The notes beneath the pieces are model-generated. The model ran no database searches and had not been told where the DNA came from. It saw only the letters and a program-made list of their open reading frames with translations. Position numbers and translations under genes: made by a program. From positions 62,001-126,000 of the forward strand of contig NZ_LEKU01000006.1 of the NCBI RefSeq assembly GCF_009932355.1: a stretch of 64,000 bases of DNA, read 5' to 3'. Shown here one piece after another: positions 14,684 through 22,131 of this stretch; within the stretch, counting starts at the first letter, position 1; each line of letters opens with the position of its first letter. The stretch is from Riemerella anatipestifer_E. Lineage in GTDB: Bacteria; Bacteroidota; Bacteroidia; Flavobacteriales; Weeksellaceae.

Positions 14684-16816
14684 TTATTTTACTAATTTCA
14701 TTTCTTGTATTAGGTTTTTAGCCCCTGCATATTTGTCTATTACCCAAAGTACAAATCTTACATCTACATTTATAGTTTTCTGTAATTTAGGCTCGAATAC
14801 GATGTCCCCACTTAGTGCTTCGCTATTTCCATCAAAGGCAATACCTATTAAATGTCCATTAGCATCTATCACTGGTGAACCCGAGTTCCCTCCTGTAATA
14901 TCATTATCAGATAAGAAGTTTACAGGCATATATCCCGCCTTATCTGCATAGATACCATAGTCTTTATTTTTGTATAGTTTTAATACTCTTTGTGGTAAAT
15001 CAAATTCCTCATCTCCTTTTTTGTACTTAGCGATAAGACCTTCCATATTAGTGTAGTAATTATTAGTAACACCATGATAAAGTCTATCTGAACGGAATGG
15101 AAGTGTATCTACTTTACCGTAAGTTAAACGCATTGTAGAGTTAGCATCTGGATAATATTTCTTCTCAGGAACCGCTTTTCTAAGACCGTCTAAGAATAAT
15201 CTAGTATTCTTATCAAAAGCTTCCTCTACTTTCACATAAGTTTCCGCTTGGAGTCTTTGGTCTGTAATGTAAGCGTTAGCCCATTGATAAAGTTTATCTC
15301 CATCAATTTTAAGCCTATCAGGGTTATTAAGGAATTGAATTGCAGACTGCTTATTAGCAAATATAGAAGCGTAAGCTAAATTAGCAAGTTCTGATGCATT
15401 AGCACTAGCTAGTGTTTTAGATTGAGCCTCTTTTTTTACTCTTAATTGGTACAAACTTACTAGCTTGCTTAACATTTCTCCTTCTAGCTGAACATCAAAG
15501 TGTTCGTAGTAGTCATTTATTGCCTTCTCAAGTTCTGGCTTCATTTTATCTTGCCCAGCTTTATCTTGGTCTGCATAAGTTTTAAATAAGCTTCCTAAAC
15601 GGTAAGCTACACCTATATACTTAGCATTTCTTTGTAAGATAAGGCTATAGTTTTTCTCCACATTTCTATCAGATACTTGGTTATAGTAAGCCTTTATTTC
15701 ATTAAGCACATTACCATAAGTAGCATCATTAGCTGGTTGAACAGCCCACTGTAAGTATCTATTTTCCAAATCTTGCTTTTCTCCAATAGTACCATTTTTA
15801 TTAACAGCCTCTATAGTACCAGCTCTGTTCTTCCAATAGTTAGCCACAGAAGCATATTGTGAAGCATAACCTAATCTTGTAGCATCATCTTTATCCATAT
15901 ACTTCTTCATCACATCCATAGCTGTTTTAGAAGCCTCTACCCATGCAGGATAATCTTTATTAACAAGTTGAGAAATACCATAAGAAGTTAAATATCTATT
16001 AGTTCTCCCTGGGTAGCCCATTATCATTGCAAAATCTCCTGGCTTCACTCCTTTTAAAGAGATAGGAAGGAAATGTTTTGGCTTAAGAGGAACATTATTA
16101 ACATTGTATTCAGATGGATTTCCGTTTTTGTCTGCATACACACGGAAGATACTAAAATCTGCTGTATGTCTAGGCCACTCCCAGTTGTCTGTATCTCCGC
16201 CATATTTACCCAAAGATGCAGGCGGCGTGCCCACCAAACGAACATCGGTATAATCTCTGTACACGAAGTAATAGAACTCGTTACCATTAAAGAAATCCTT
16301 AATAACAACGGTATATTTACCATTTTCGGAGTTTTCTTTTTTGATAGCCTCATATTCAGCTTTTATAATAGCTTCTCTTTCAGAAGCAGTCATATTATTA
16401 TTAAGTTTAGAGTTAATGCGTTCTGTAGCATCTCCCATTCTTTCCAAAAATCTTACATAAAGCCCTTTAGCATTAAGTTCTTCAGACTTTTTCATTGCCC
16501 AAAAACCATTAGTTAAGTGGTCTTTTTTAGGTGTAGAAAGTGCCGCTATAGCACCGTAACCACAGTGGTGATTAGTAAAAATCATACCTTCTGGAGATAC
16601 AATTTCACCTGTACAGAAACCACCAAAACTTACAATAGCATCTTTAAGGCTGGAGTTATTAACAGAGTAAATTTCTTCAGGTGTTAGATGAAGCCCTTGC
16701 TTCTGCATATCCACACCATTTAATCTTTTAACTAGCATTAGAAGCCACATACCTTCATCTGCTTTCGCTTGTAGGAAACTCAACAAAAATGTGAGTCCAA
16801 GAAACAATCTTTTCAT
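14684..16816 (-). CDS. S46 family dipeptidyl-peptidase, DPP7-type
   Basis: 710 residues. A Sec signal peptide (MKRLFLGLTFLLSFLQAKA) directs it to the periplasm. The S46 serine protease removes N-terminal dipeptides. The catalytic histidine is in TNHHCGYGAI (His84), the aspartate probably in RHTADFSIFRVY near 225, and the nucleophile in GGNSGSPV (Ser645). Eighteen residues after this serine, in IAFDGNSEAL, stands glycine; at the matching site P. gingivalis DPP7 has Gly673 and acidic-specific DPP11 has Arg673, so the enzyme should prefer hydrophobic P1 residues. Peptide use is a main carbon source for such organisms. It appears monocistronic. Confidence 0.93.
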   Translation of the reverse strand: MKRLFLGLTFLLSFLQAKADEGMWLLMLVKRLNGVDMQKQGLHLTPEEIYSVNNSSLKDAIVSFGGFCTGEIVSPEGMIFTNHHCGYGAIAALSTPKKDHLTNGFWAMKKSEELNAKGLYVRFLERMGDATERINSKLNNNMTASEREAIIKAEYEAIKKENSENGKYTVVIKDFFNGNEFYYFVYRDYTDVRLVGTPPASLGKYGGDTDNWEWPRHTADFSIFRVYADKNGNPSEYNVNNVPLKPKHFLPISLKGVKPGDFAMIMGYPGRTNRYLTSYGISQLVNKDYPAWVEASKTAMDVMKKYMDKDDATRLGYASQYASVANYWKNRAGTIEAVNKNGTIGEKQDLENRYLQWAVQPANDATYGNVLNEIKAYYNQVSDRNVEKNYSLILQRNAKYIGVAYRLGSLFKTYADQDKAGQDKMKPELEKAINDYYEHFDVQLEGEMLSKLVSLYQLRVKKEAQSKTLASANASELANLAYASIFANKQSAIQFLNNPDRLKIDGDKLYQWANAYITDQRLQAETYVKVEEAFDKNTRLFLDGLRKAVPEKKYYPDANSTMRLTYGKVDTLPFRSDRLYHGVTNNYYTNMEGLIAKYKKGDEEFDLPQRVLKLYKNKDYGIYADKAGYMPVNFLSDNDITGGNSGSPVIDANGHLIGIAFDGNSEALSGDIVFEPKLQKTINVDVRFVLWVIDKYAGAKNLIQEMKLVK

Positions 16817-16907
16817 GTTAGATTTATAATTTTAAATATTTAAAAAGTTCGATGGGCTAAAATTAAGCATTTCAAAATAAAACAACAAATTGGGAGAAAT
16901 ACACTCA

Positions 16908-18581
16908 TCAATCTAGTTTTAAACTTTTAAAATATGCTTTAAGCACCTCTTCCGAAGAAGCATTTTTGGTATAAATTTCCAATATTTTAGGTTTAGCATC
17001 AGGAGAGAAAAAATGAGGCAAACTCCGTTCCACGGTTACCAAATCTTCTGCTCTGAAATACGAAAACCCAAAATGCTTCGCAATAGTTTCAGCATTTTTA
17101 GAGTGTTTAGTAGCGATAAACTCATCCATTGCATTAGTGGTATCAGGTCCTGGTATGATACGGAAAATATTGCCTTCTCCATTATTGAGAATGATAATCC
17201 TAGTGTAAGGCGGAATATAAGGATTCCAAAGTCCATTGATGTCATAGAAAAAGCTAATATCTCCCGTGATGAGGAGTGTAGGTTTTTCGTTAGCAATAGC
17301 AAAACCCATAGCCGTAGAAGTACAACCATCTATACCGCTAGTTCCTCTGTTACAGTAGATTGTATTTTGATACTGAAAATCAAATAACTGAGCATACCTT
17401 ATAGCTGAACTATTAGAAATGTGGATATTGTATTCTTTTGGTGTGTTTTGGGTAATAATTTCAAAGCATTTAAAATCGGAAAACGGTGCTAGAGAAACAT
17501 ATTCCTCATGCTTAGCATCTAGTTTATTTTTAAGACTATCCCAAAGGTTAAAATAGGTTCTTGGCTCTAAATTAATACCTTGTATAAGTTTTTTGAAGAA
17601 TTCTTCAGCTTTGGTTTTAATTTTTCTATTAAGTACAAAATAGGTATCTGGGTGCCAATGCTCATCTATATGCCAATGGTTTTTGATTTGAGATTTTCGT
17701 AGAAAATGTTTTATCTTTTTAGAAACTACATTTTGCCCTATAGTAATAAGTAAATCTGGAGCATAATTTGGAAAATCTTTATCCTCTAAATTGAAAATAT
17801 AACGGTCTATATGCCCAAAAAACTTCTCGTTATGAAGGTTAGAATTAACCTCCGTTAAAACCACAGCCGTATGATTTTTAACTAACTGAGAAAGATAAGC
17901 TTCCAACTCTGGATTTTTATCCAAAGTCCCCGTAAGAATCATTATCTTTTTGGAAGTATTCCATTCTGCTACTAAAGTACTATCTAACTCAAAACTATTA
18001 TTTTTGCTCTCTTTTTCTATGGTAGGCATTACGGGAATTTCGGATACCAAATTGTATAAAGGTTCCTCTAAAGGAATGTTAATATGCACAGGACCTTGCT
18101 TCTCTAAGCAAAGTTCTATGGCTGTTTTAATGGTTTTAAAATTATGCTCATCGGCTTCTTCGTGGCTGTCTTCCAAAAGTTGAAAATCACCATAAGAATG
18201 CTGTTGAAAAATCTGATTTTGCCTGATGGTTTGTCCATCAAAAATATCAGTATAATCAGAAGGTCTATCGGCAGTTAGTAACAACAAAGGAACATTTTGA
18301 TAAAAAGCTTCTACCACTGCAGGGTAATAATTAGCTACCGCAGAACCACTGGTACAAGACAAAGCCACAGGCTTCTTCTGACTCTTTGCCATACCTAATG
18401 CTACAAATCCTGCACTTCTTTCGTCCACTATACTATAAGCATTAAACTCTTCAAACTCCGTAAAATGTATTGCCATTGGAGCATTTCTAGAGCCAGGAGA
18501 AATTACAATGTTACTGATGCCATATTGAGATAGCAAATGTGCTAAAATTTGTATACTGCGTTTAGAGGTATATTGTTTCAT
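16908..18581 (-). CDS. menD: SEPHCHC synthase (menaquinone)
   Basis: 557 residues, a ThDP-dependent enzyme that adds the succinic semialdehyde unit from 2-oxoglutarate to isochorismate. Visible are the N-terminal pyrimidine domain with VISPGSRNAPMAIHF (22-36) and DERSAGFVALGMA near 54, and the C-terminal ThDP motif GDISFFYDINGLWN near 440 that binds diphosphate and Mg. YCNRGTSGIDG near 410 is characteristic of MenD. It supports menaquinone synthesis, the main flavobacterial quinone. No other men gene is adjacent; the gene is divergent from sodC. Confidence 0.96.
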   Translation of the reverse strand: MKQYTSKRSIQILAHLLSQYGISNIVISPGSRNAPMAIHFTEFEEFNAYSIVDERSAGFVALGMAKSQKKPVALSCTSGSAVANYYPAVVEAFYQNVPLLLLTADRPSDYTDIFDGQTIRQNQIFQQHSYGDFQLLEDSHEEADEHNFKTIKTAIELCLEKQGPVHINIPLEEPLYNLVSEIPVMPTIEKESKNNSFELDSTLVAEWNTSKKIMILTGTLDKNPELEAYLSQLVKNHTAVVLTEVNSNLHNEKFFGHIDRYIFNLEDKDFPNYAPDLLITIGQNVVSKKIKHFLRKSQIKNHWHIDEHWHPDTYFVLNRKIKTKAEEFFKKLIQGINLEPRTYFNLWDSLKNKLDAKHEEYVSLAPFSDFKCFEIITQNTPKEYNIHISNSSAIRYAQLFDFQYQNTIYCNRGTSGIDGCTSTAMGFAIANEKPTLLITGDISFFYDINGLWNPYIPPYTRIIILNNGEGNIFRIIPGPDTTNAMDEFIATKHSKNAETIAKHFGFSYFRAEDLVTVERSLPHFFSPDAKPKILEIYTKNASSEEVLKAYFKSLKLD

Positions 18582-18603
18582 AGAAAATCTTAAAATCTTA
18601 ATG

Positions 18604-18622
18604 CAAAGGTAAGGTATTTTTG
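18604..18622. promoter_or_regulatory. Divergent menD / sodC -7 elements
   Basis: Minus TACCTTTG (18611-18604) lies 22 bp before the menD ATG. Plus TATTTTTG (18615-18622) would give sodC a leader of about 70 nt. Neither has a clear -33 TTG. Confidence 0.5.
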
Positions 18623-18699
18623 AGGTAAGGAAGAATGTAGTGCCGTGTAAATATTATATTTATAATATTTTTTTTAACTTTATCAAAAAATTTAATCAA

Positions 18700-19200
18700 A
18701 TGAAAAAACTAAGCTGGTTATTAGGAAGTGTTTTAGCTCTAACCTCTTGTGTTACAAGCAAAACCTACACCATACAATCTAAAAGTAATACCGATACAAA
18801 GGGTACAGCTACTTTTACCCAAAAAGCTAAAACGGTTACTTTGAATATAGATGTTCACAACCTAACGCCTGGTAAACACGCCATTCATATTCACGAGTTT
18901 GGAGATTGTTCGGCTAAAGATGGTTCTTCTGCTGGTGGACACTGGAATCCTACAGGACATCATCATGGGAAATGGGATACCGAGCATTTCCATATGGGGG
19001 ATATAGGAAATCTTAATGCCGATAAAAACGGTCACGCAACACTTACATTCAGCACAGACAAATGGTGTTTGGGCTGTAAAGACGAAACCAAAAATCTTTA
19101 CAATAAATCTATCATCATCCACGCTGGAGAAGACGATTACCGTACTCAACCCACAGGTAATGCAGGTGGAAGAGTGGGCTGTGTAGAGATAAAGGAATAA
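18700..19200 (+). CDS. sodC: Lipoprotein Cu/Zn superoxide dismutase
   Basis: 166 residues from ATG 18700 (MKKLSWLLGSVLALTSC). Lipobox LTSC with acylated Cys17; an upstream in-frame start at 18640 would bury this signal. The SOD fold is clear: HIHEFGDCS (copper ligands and first disulphide cysteine), GGHWNPTGHHHG (bridging and zinc histidines), GDIGNL, HAGEDDY and GNAGGRVGC (active-site arginine and second disulphide cysteine). It should dismutate superoxide at the outer membrane or in the periplasm. An insertion near residue 120 (KWCLGCKDE) adds two cysteines in a CxxC not typical of the family. Confidence 0.93.
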   Translation: MKKLSWLLGSVLALTSCVTSKTYTIQSKSNTDTKGTATFTQKAKTVTLNIDVHNLTPGKHAIHIHEFGDCSAKDGSSAGGHWNPTGHHHGKWDTEHFHMGDIGNLNADKNGHATLTFSTDKWCLGCKDETKNLYNKSIIIHAGEDDYRTQPTGNAGGRVGCVEIKE

Positions 19201-19218
19201 TTAGAATACAATATTTTT

Positions 19219-19254
19219 AGGCGAAGTGATAACAAAAGGATTACTTCGCCTTTT
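19219..19254 (+). terminator. sodC terminator
   Basis: AGGCGAAGT and ACTTCGCCT form a perfect 9-bp stem around a 15-nt loop, followed by TTTTGTTT. tadA starts 14 bp further on. Confidence 0.75.
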
Positions 19255-19267
19255 GTTTATAACAGAT

Positions 19268-19699
19268 ATGTTTACAGACGAATACTTTATGCGAATGGCC
19301 TTTCAGGAGGCTTTAAATGCGTTTGAAAAAGACGAAGTGCCTGTGGGCTGCGTAATTGTACACAATGAGAGAGTAATTGCTAGAGGTTACAATCTTACAG
19401 AAACTCTAAACGATGTTACTGCCCATGCAGAAATGCAGTCTATAACTTCTGCGGCTAACGCTCTAGGAGGCAAATACCTTAAAGACTGTACTATGTATGT
19501 TACATTAGAACCTTGTACTATGTGTGCAGGAGCTTTGTTTTGGTCTCAGATTTCTAGAGTGGTTATAGGTGCTAGAGATGAGCATAGAGGTTTTCTAAAT
19601 CAAAACATCAGCCTTCATCCCAAAACCCAAATTACCATCGGTATTATGGAAGACGATTGCCGCAATCTAGTAAAAGAGTTTTTTAAATCTAAAAGGTAA
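19268..19699 (+). CDS. tadA: tRNA-specific adenosine deaminase
   Basis: 143 residues from ATG 19268. The longer frame to 19226 begins inside the sodC terminator and is rejected. The zinc deaminase motifs are TAHAEMQSI (His53, catalytic Glu55) and EPCTMCAGAL (Cys83, Cys86). It converts A34 to inosine in tRNA-Arg(ACG). The MRMAFQEALNAF start and GARDEHRGF after the second motif agree with TadA rather than cytidine or guanine deaminases. It is convergent with the lipoprotein gene at 19713 with a 13-bp gap and no obvious terminator between. Confidence 0.93.
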   Translation: MFTDEYFMRMAFQEALNAFEKDEVPVGCVIVHNERVIARGYNLTETLNDVTAHAEMQSITSAANALGGKYLKDCTMYVTLEPCTMCAGALFWSQISRVVIGARDEHRGFLNQNISLHPKTQITIGIMEDDCRNLVKEFFKSKR

Positions 19700-19712
19700 T
19701 AAGTTGCTTAAA

Positions 19713-20777
19713 TTATCTTATCATACTCTCTTCCTTTCTGATTAAATTTTGATTATATTTAATGGTTTCTCTAATATTCTGTAAATGAACAGCAAGTATA
19801 CCATCTGAAAAGTCTCCTATACGACCTTCAATTTTATTTTCAATTACTTTAAAATCTTCAAAAGTATTTAATTGTGATTTTTTATTGTGACTTAGAGTAT
19901 CTGACATTTTGATAATATTGGTTGATTCTTGAACGACCTTTCTTTTTAAACCACTTTCAATTTTAGTAGATAAAACAATTCGTTTTGCTTCATTAGATGT
20001 TTTTTCTATTATTTTTTTATTAATCATATTATTTATTTTGTAAGTACCTGATTTTTTTGCATAATCAAAAACTATTTTAGTAATCTTACCTGAGTTTTCC
20101 TGTAACGGCTTGTTATGAAGTGCTAGTTTTATGCCTAAATGTATTTGGTTAATAGCGATTTTAGAAACAGAAGCTGTACCAAGAGGTACAAAGTGGAGGG
20201 CAGAAAAAAACATATCTGTTTGTAACTCTTTTTCTTTTTGTAAAGCATGTTTTTGGTTATCTTTAATTAGTTCTTGAACCTTTAGAAGAACCTCATCACT
20301 CAAAATAATTTTATCCAAAGTATAATAAGATTTAAATGAATCAATAGGAATTTTATACTTGTTTGAATATTCTAAATTCATTCTTTCCAAGTCATTTAAA
20401 AGCTTTGAATATTCATAATTTACATGTAAATCTTTTGAAACTAAAGAATCTAATGCTTTTATTCTAGTTGTTTGTAAATATTGTTGATATTCTTTTTCTG
20501 AGGTAGAAGAATATATCTTATTTTTTTCAATTTCTTCCAATGTTATCTTATAAGTGTCTAATATATCTTTAATACTAGTATTTAAAATGTATTGCAAATC
20601 TTTTCTGTAATAATCAATAAGATTAATAGAATTAGATGTATACTTATCAATTGTAATAAGAGGACGAGAAGGATTCGAAGAAAGTCCAAAAACTGATTTA
20701 TCCTCACTTACATCTTCTTTACAGGAAATAAGTATAATTGTGTATAAAAAGACATATAAAATAAATCTTATCTCCAT
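19713..20777 (-). CDS. Unrecognised helical lipoprotein
   Basis: 354 residues. I do not recognise a family. A lipoprotein signal (MEIRFILYVFLYTIILISC, acylated Cys19) is followed by a charged, Lys/Glu/Asn-rich chain that looks mostly alpha-helical, with heptad-like stretches near residues 60-150. One hydrophobic patch interrupts it near 195-220 (MFFSALHFVPLGTASVSKIA), and a basic region (KIESGLKRKVVQE) follows. It lies 5 bp after the 20783 gene, so the two form an operon. The composition is more AT-rich than the neighbours. A periplasmic or outer-membrane location is predicted; no enzymatic motif is seen. Toxin or structural roles are possible but unsupported. Confidence 0.7.
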   Translation of the reverse strand: MEIRFILYVFLYTIILISCKEDVSEDKSVFGLSSNPSRPLITIDKYTSNSINLIDYYRKDLQYILNTSIKDILDTYKITLEEIEKNKIYSSTSEKEYQQYLQTTRIKALDSLVSKDLHVNYEYSKLLNDLERMNLEYSNKYKIPIDSFKSYYTLDKIILSDEVLLKVQELIKDNQKHALQKEKELQTDMFFSALHFVPLGTASVSKIAINQIHLGIKLALHNKPLQENSGKITKIVFDYAKKSGTYKINNMINKKIIEKTSNEAKRIVLSTKIESGLKRKVVQESTNIIKMSDTLSHNKKSQLNTFEDFKVIENKIEGRIGDFSDGILAVHLQNIRETIKYNQNLIRKEESMIR

Positions 20778-20782
20778 GTGTG

Positions 20783-21412
20783 TTAAAATTTTTTTACTTT
20801 ACCAAGGTTAAAAAGATTAGTAACATGCCCACTATTAAACTTCTTTTTTACTTCAAAATACTGGTTACCTTTTTTTTCAAAAAAATCTCTTGAAACATTT
20901 GCTACAAAAACTTCTCTTACCAATTTATTGTTCTCAAAAATTAAGTCATGAACAGGCTGAGAAAAATAACCTTTTTTATATCTCCTTATTTCCTTAAGAA
21001 CTGGCTTGGATCTATTTGTTGCATCAAAAGTATAAATGTAATAGTTATTTTTGGCATCATAAAAATATTTTATTTCAGAAGGATTATCGTTAAACCTATA
21101 AGTTACGGAACCGTTATCTGTTATTTTTAGGTCTATAATTCTAAATATATTACCATCATCTTCTAATATGAAAGGTGATTTTCTCTCAAAGAAATTTATA
21201 ATACTCAAATATTCAGGAAATTTAGTTTTCATATGATTCTCATAAATCTGTTTTTTTATATTTTTTATTGAATCAGATTCAACCACTACATTTTTAACCA
21301 ATTCACTTCCTTGTTTTATATTTTTAATACTTTTAGAAACAATATCACCACTTTTTTCTTTATGGCAAGACAAAACAATAAGAAATATTGTTAGGACATA
21401 TAATCTTTTCAT
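20783..21412 (-). CDS. Unrecognised small lipoprotein
   Basis: 209 residues. Lipobox signal MKRLYVLTIFLIVLSC with Cys16, then a charged helical segment (residues 20-65) and a beta-rich half with alternating hydrophobic strands (GSVTYRFNDNPSEIKYFYD, YYIYTFDA). That half resembles short antiparallel strand repeats such as in MORN-like or lipoprotein beta domains, but I cannot assign a family. It is first in a two-gene operon with the helical lipoprotein at 19713-20777 and has its own -7 element. The pair sits between tadA and msrB and may be a recent insertion given its AT bias. Confidence 0.7.
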   Translation of the reverse strand: MKRLYVLTIFLIVLSCHKEKSGDIVSKSIKNIKQGSELVKNVVVESDSIKNIKKQIYENHMKTKFPEYLSIINFFERKSPFILEDDGNIFRIIDLKITDNGSVTYRFNDNPSEIKYFYDAKNNYYIYTFDATNRSKPVLKEIRRYKKGYFSQPVHDLIFENNKLVREVFVANVSRDFFEKKGNQYFEVKKKFNSGHVTNLFNLGKVKKF

Positions 21413-21440
21413 ATGAAAGAAATAAAATATTTTTAGGTAG

Positions 21441-21448
21441 CAAAAATA
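21441..21448 (-). promoter_or_regulatory. Promoter of the lipoprotein pair
   Basis: Minus TATTTTTG, 28 bp upstream of the ATG at 21412; no clear -33 element. The remaining bases 21449-21580 are AT-rich and hold nothing I can name. Confidence 0.5.
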
Positions 21449-21580
21449 AAATATTTTTTCATATTGCTTTATTTATGGTTGAAAAATAAATTATATAATA
21501 GATATGTAATATATGAAAAAGTTAAAAAAATAGGTTTATAAGAGTTTTGGCTGTAATAAGTATATATCTAACTTAACCAT

Positions 21581-22090
21581 TCAATTAGGGACAAAATCTA
21601 AACTTATAGAATTCATACAATAGCGTATGCCTGTGGGTGGAGGACCATCATTAAATACATGCCCTAAATGGGCTTCGCATCTTTTGCATAAAACTTCGGT
21701 ACGCTCCATACCGTGAGAAGAATCTCTCTTATAGATAACACCTTCTTTATTCACTTCAAAAAAACTTGGCCAACCGCAGGAAGACGCAAACTTATAGTCT
21801 GACTTAAACAAATGGTTGCCACAAGCTGCACAATAGTAATTTCCCTTTTTATCAAAATCGTTATATATACCTGTGAAAGGTCTTTCCGTTGCAGCTTCTC
21901 TAGCAATAGAATAAAGCTCTGGTGAAAGTACTTTATGCCATTCTTCATTGGATAATTTAACTAAGGTAGAGTCTGTACGAGAATAATAAGGATTCTTTTT
22001 GATAGACTGAGGCTTTTCCATATTAGAGTTTTTGGGTAAACATTGTAGTAAAGAAAAAATCCCTACTAATGAGATAATTATTGATTTCAT
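21581..22090 (-). CDS. msrB: Peptide methionine-R-sulfoxide reductase, lipoprotein form
   Basis: 169 residues from ATG 22090; ATG 22093 and GTG 22096 are alternatives. MKSIIISLVGIFSLLQC looks like a lipoprotein signal (Cys17), so the enzyme would repair oxidised envelope proteins. Zinc cysteines are CAAC and CKRC, CGWPSFFE is the family core and catalytic Cys158 lies in RYCMNS near the end. No MsrA domain is fused. The gene has a TACTTTTG -7 element only 3-6 bp from the start codons, suggesting a leaderless message. The second half of the catalytic pair (resolving cysteine near residue 100) was not assigned. Confidence 0.92.
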   Translation of the reverse strand: MKSIIISLVGIFSLLQCLPKNSNMEKPQSIKKNPYYSRTDSTLVKLSNEEWHKVLSPELYSIAREAATERPFTGIYNDFDKKGNYYCAACGNHLFKSDYKFASSCGWPSFFEVNKEGVIYKRDSSHGMERTEVLCKRCEAHLGHVFNDGPPPTGIRYCMNSISLDFVPN

Positions 22091-22095
22091 CATCA

Positions 22096-22103
22096 CAAAA
22101 GTA
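22096..22103 (-). promoter_or_regulatory. msrB promoter, -7 element
   Basis: Minus TACTTTTG ending 3 bp before ATG 22093 and 6 bp before ATG 22090. The first possible start codon (GTG 22096) overlaps its last base. Confidence 0.5.
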
Positions 22104-22131
22104 GAGATTTTTTTAATGATATATTCTGTTT

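Noticed and set aside
16073..16516. 147-residue plus frame antisense to the S46 peptidase
   Set aside because: Opposite a conserved coding region; no family, no promoter.
19226..19267. Longer start for tadA
   Set aside because: It would begin within the sodC terminator hairpin.
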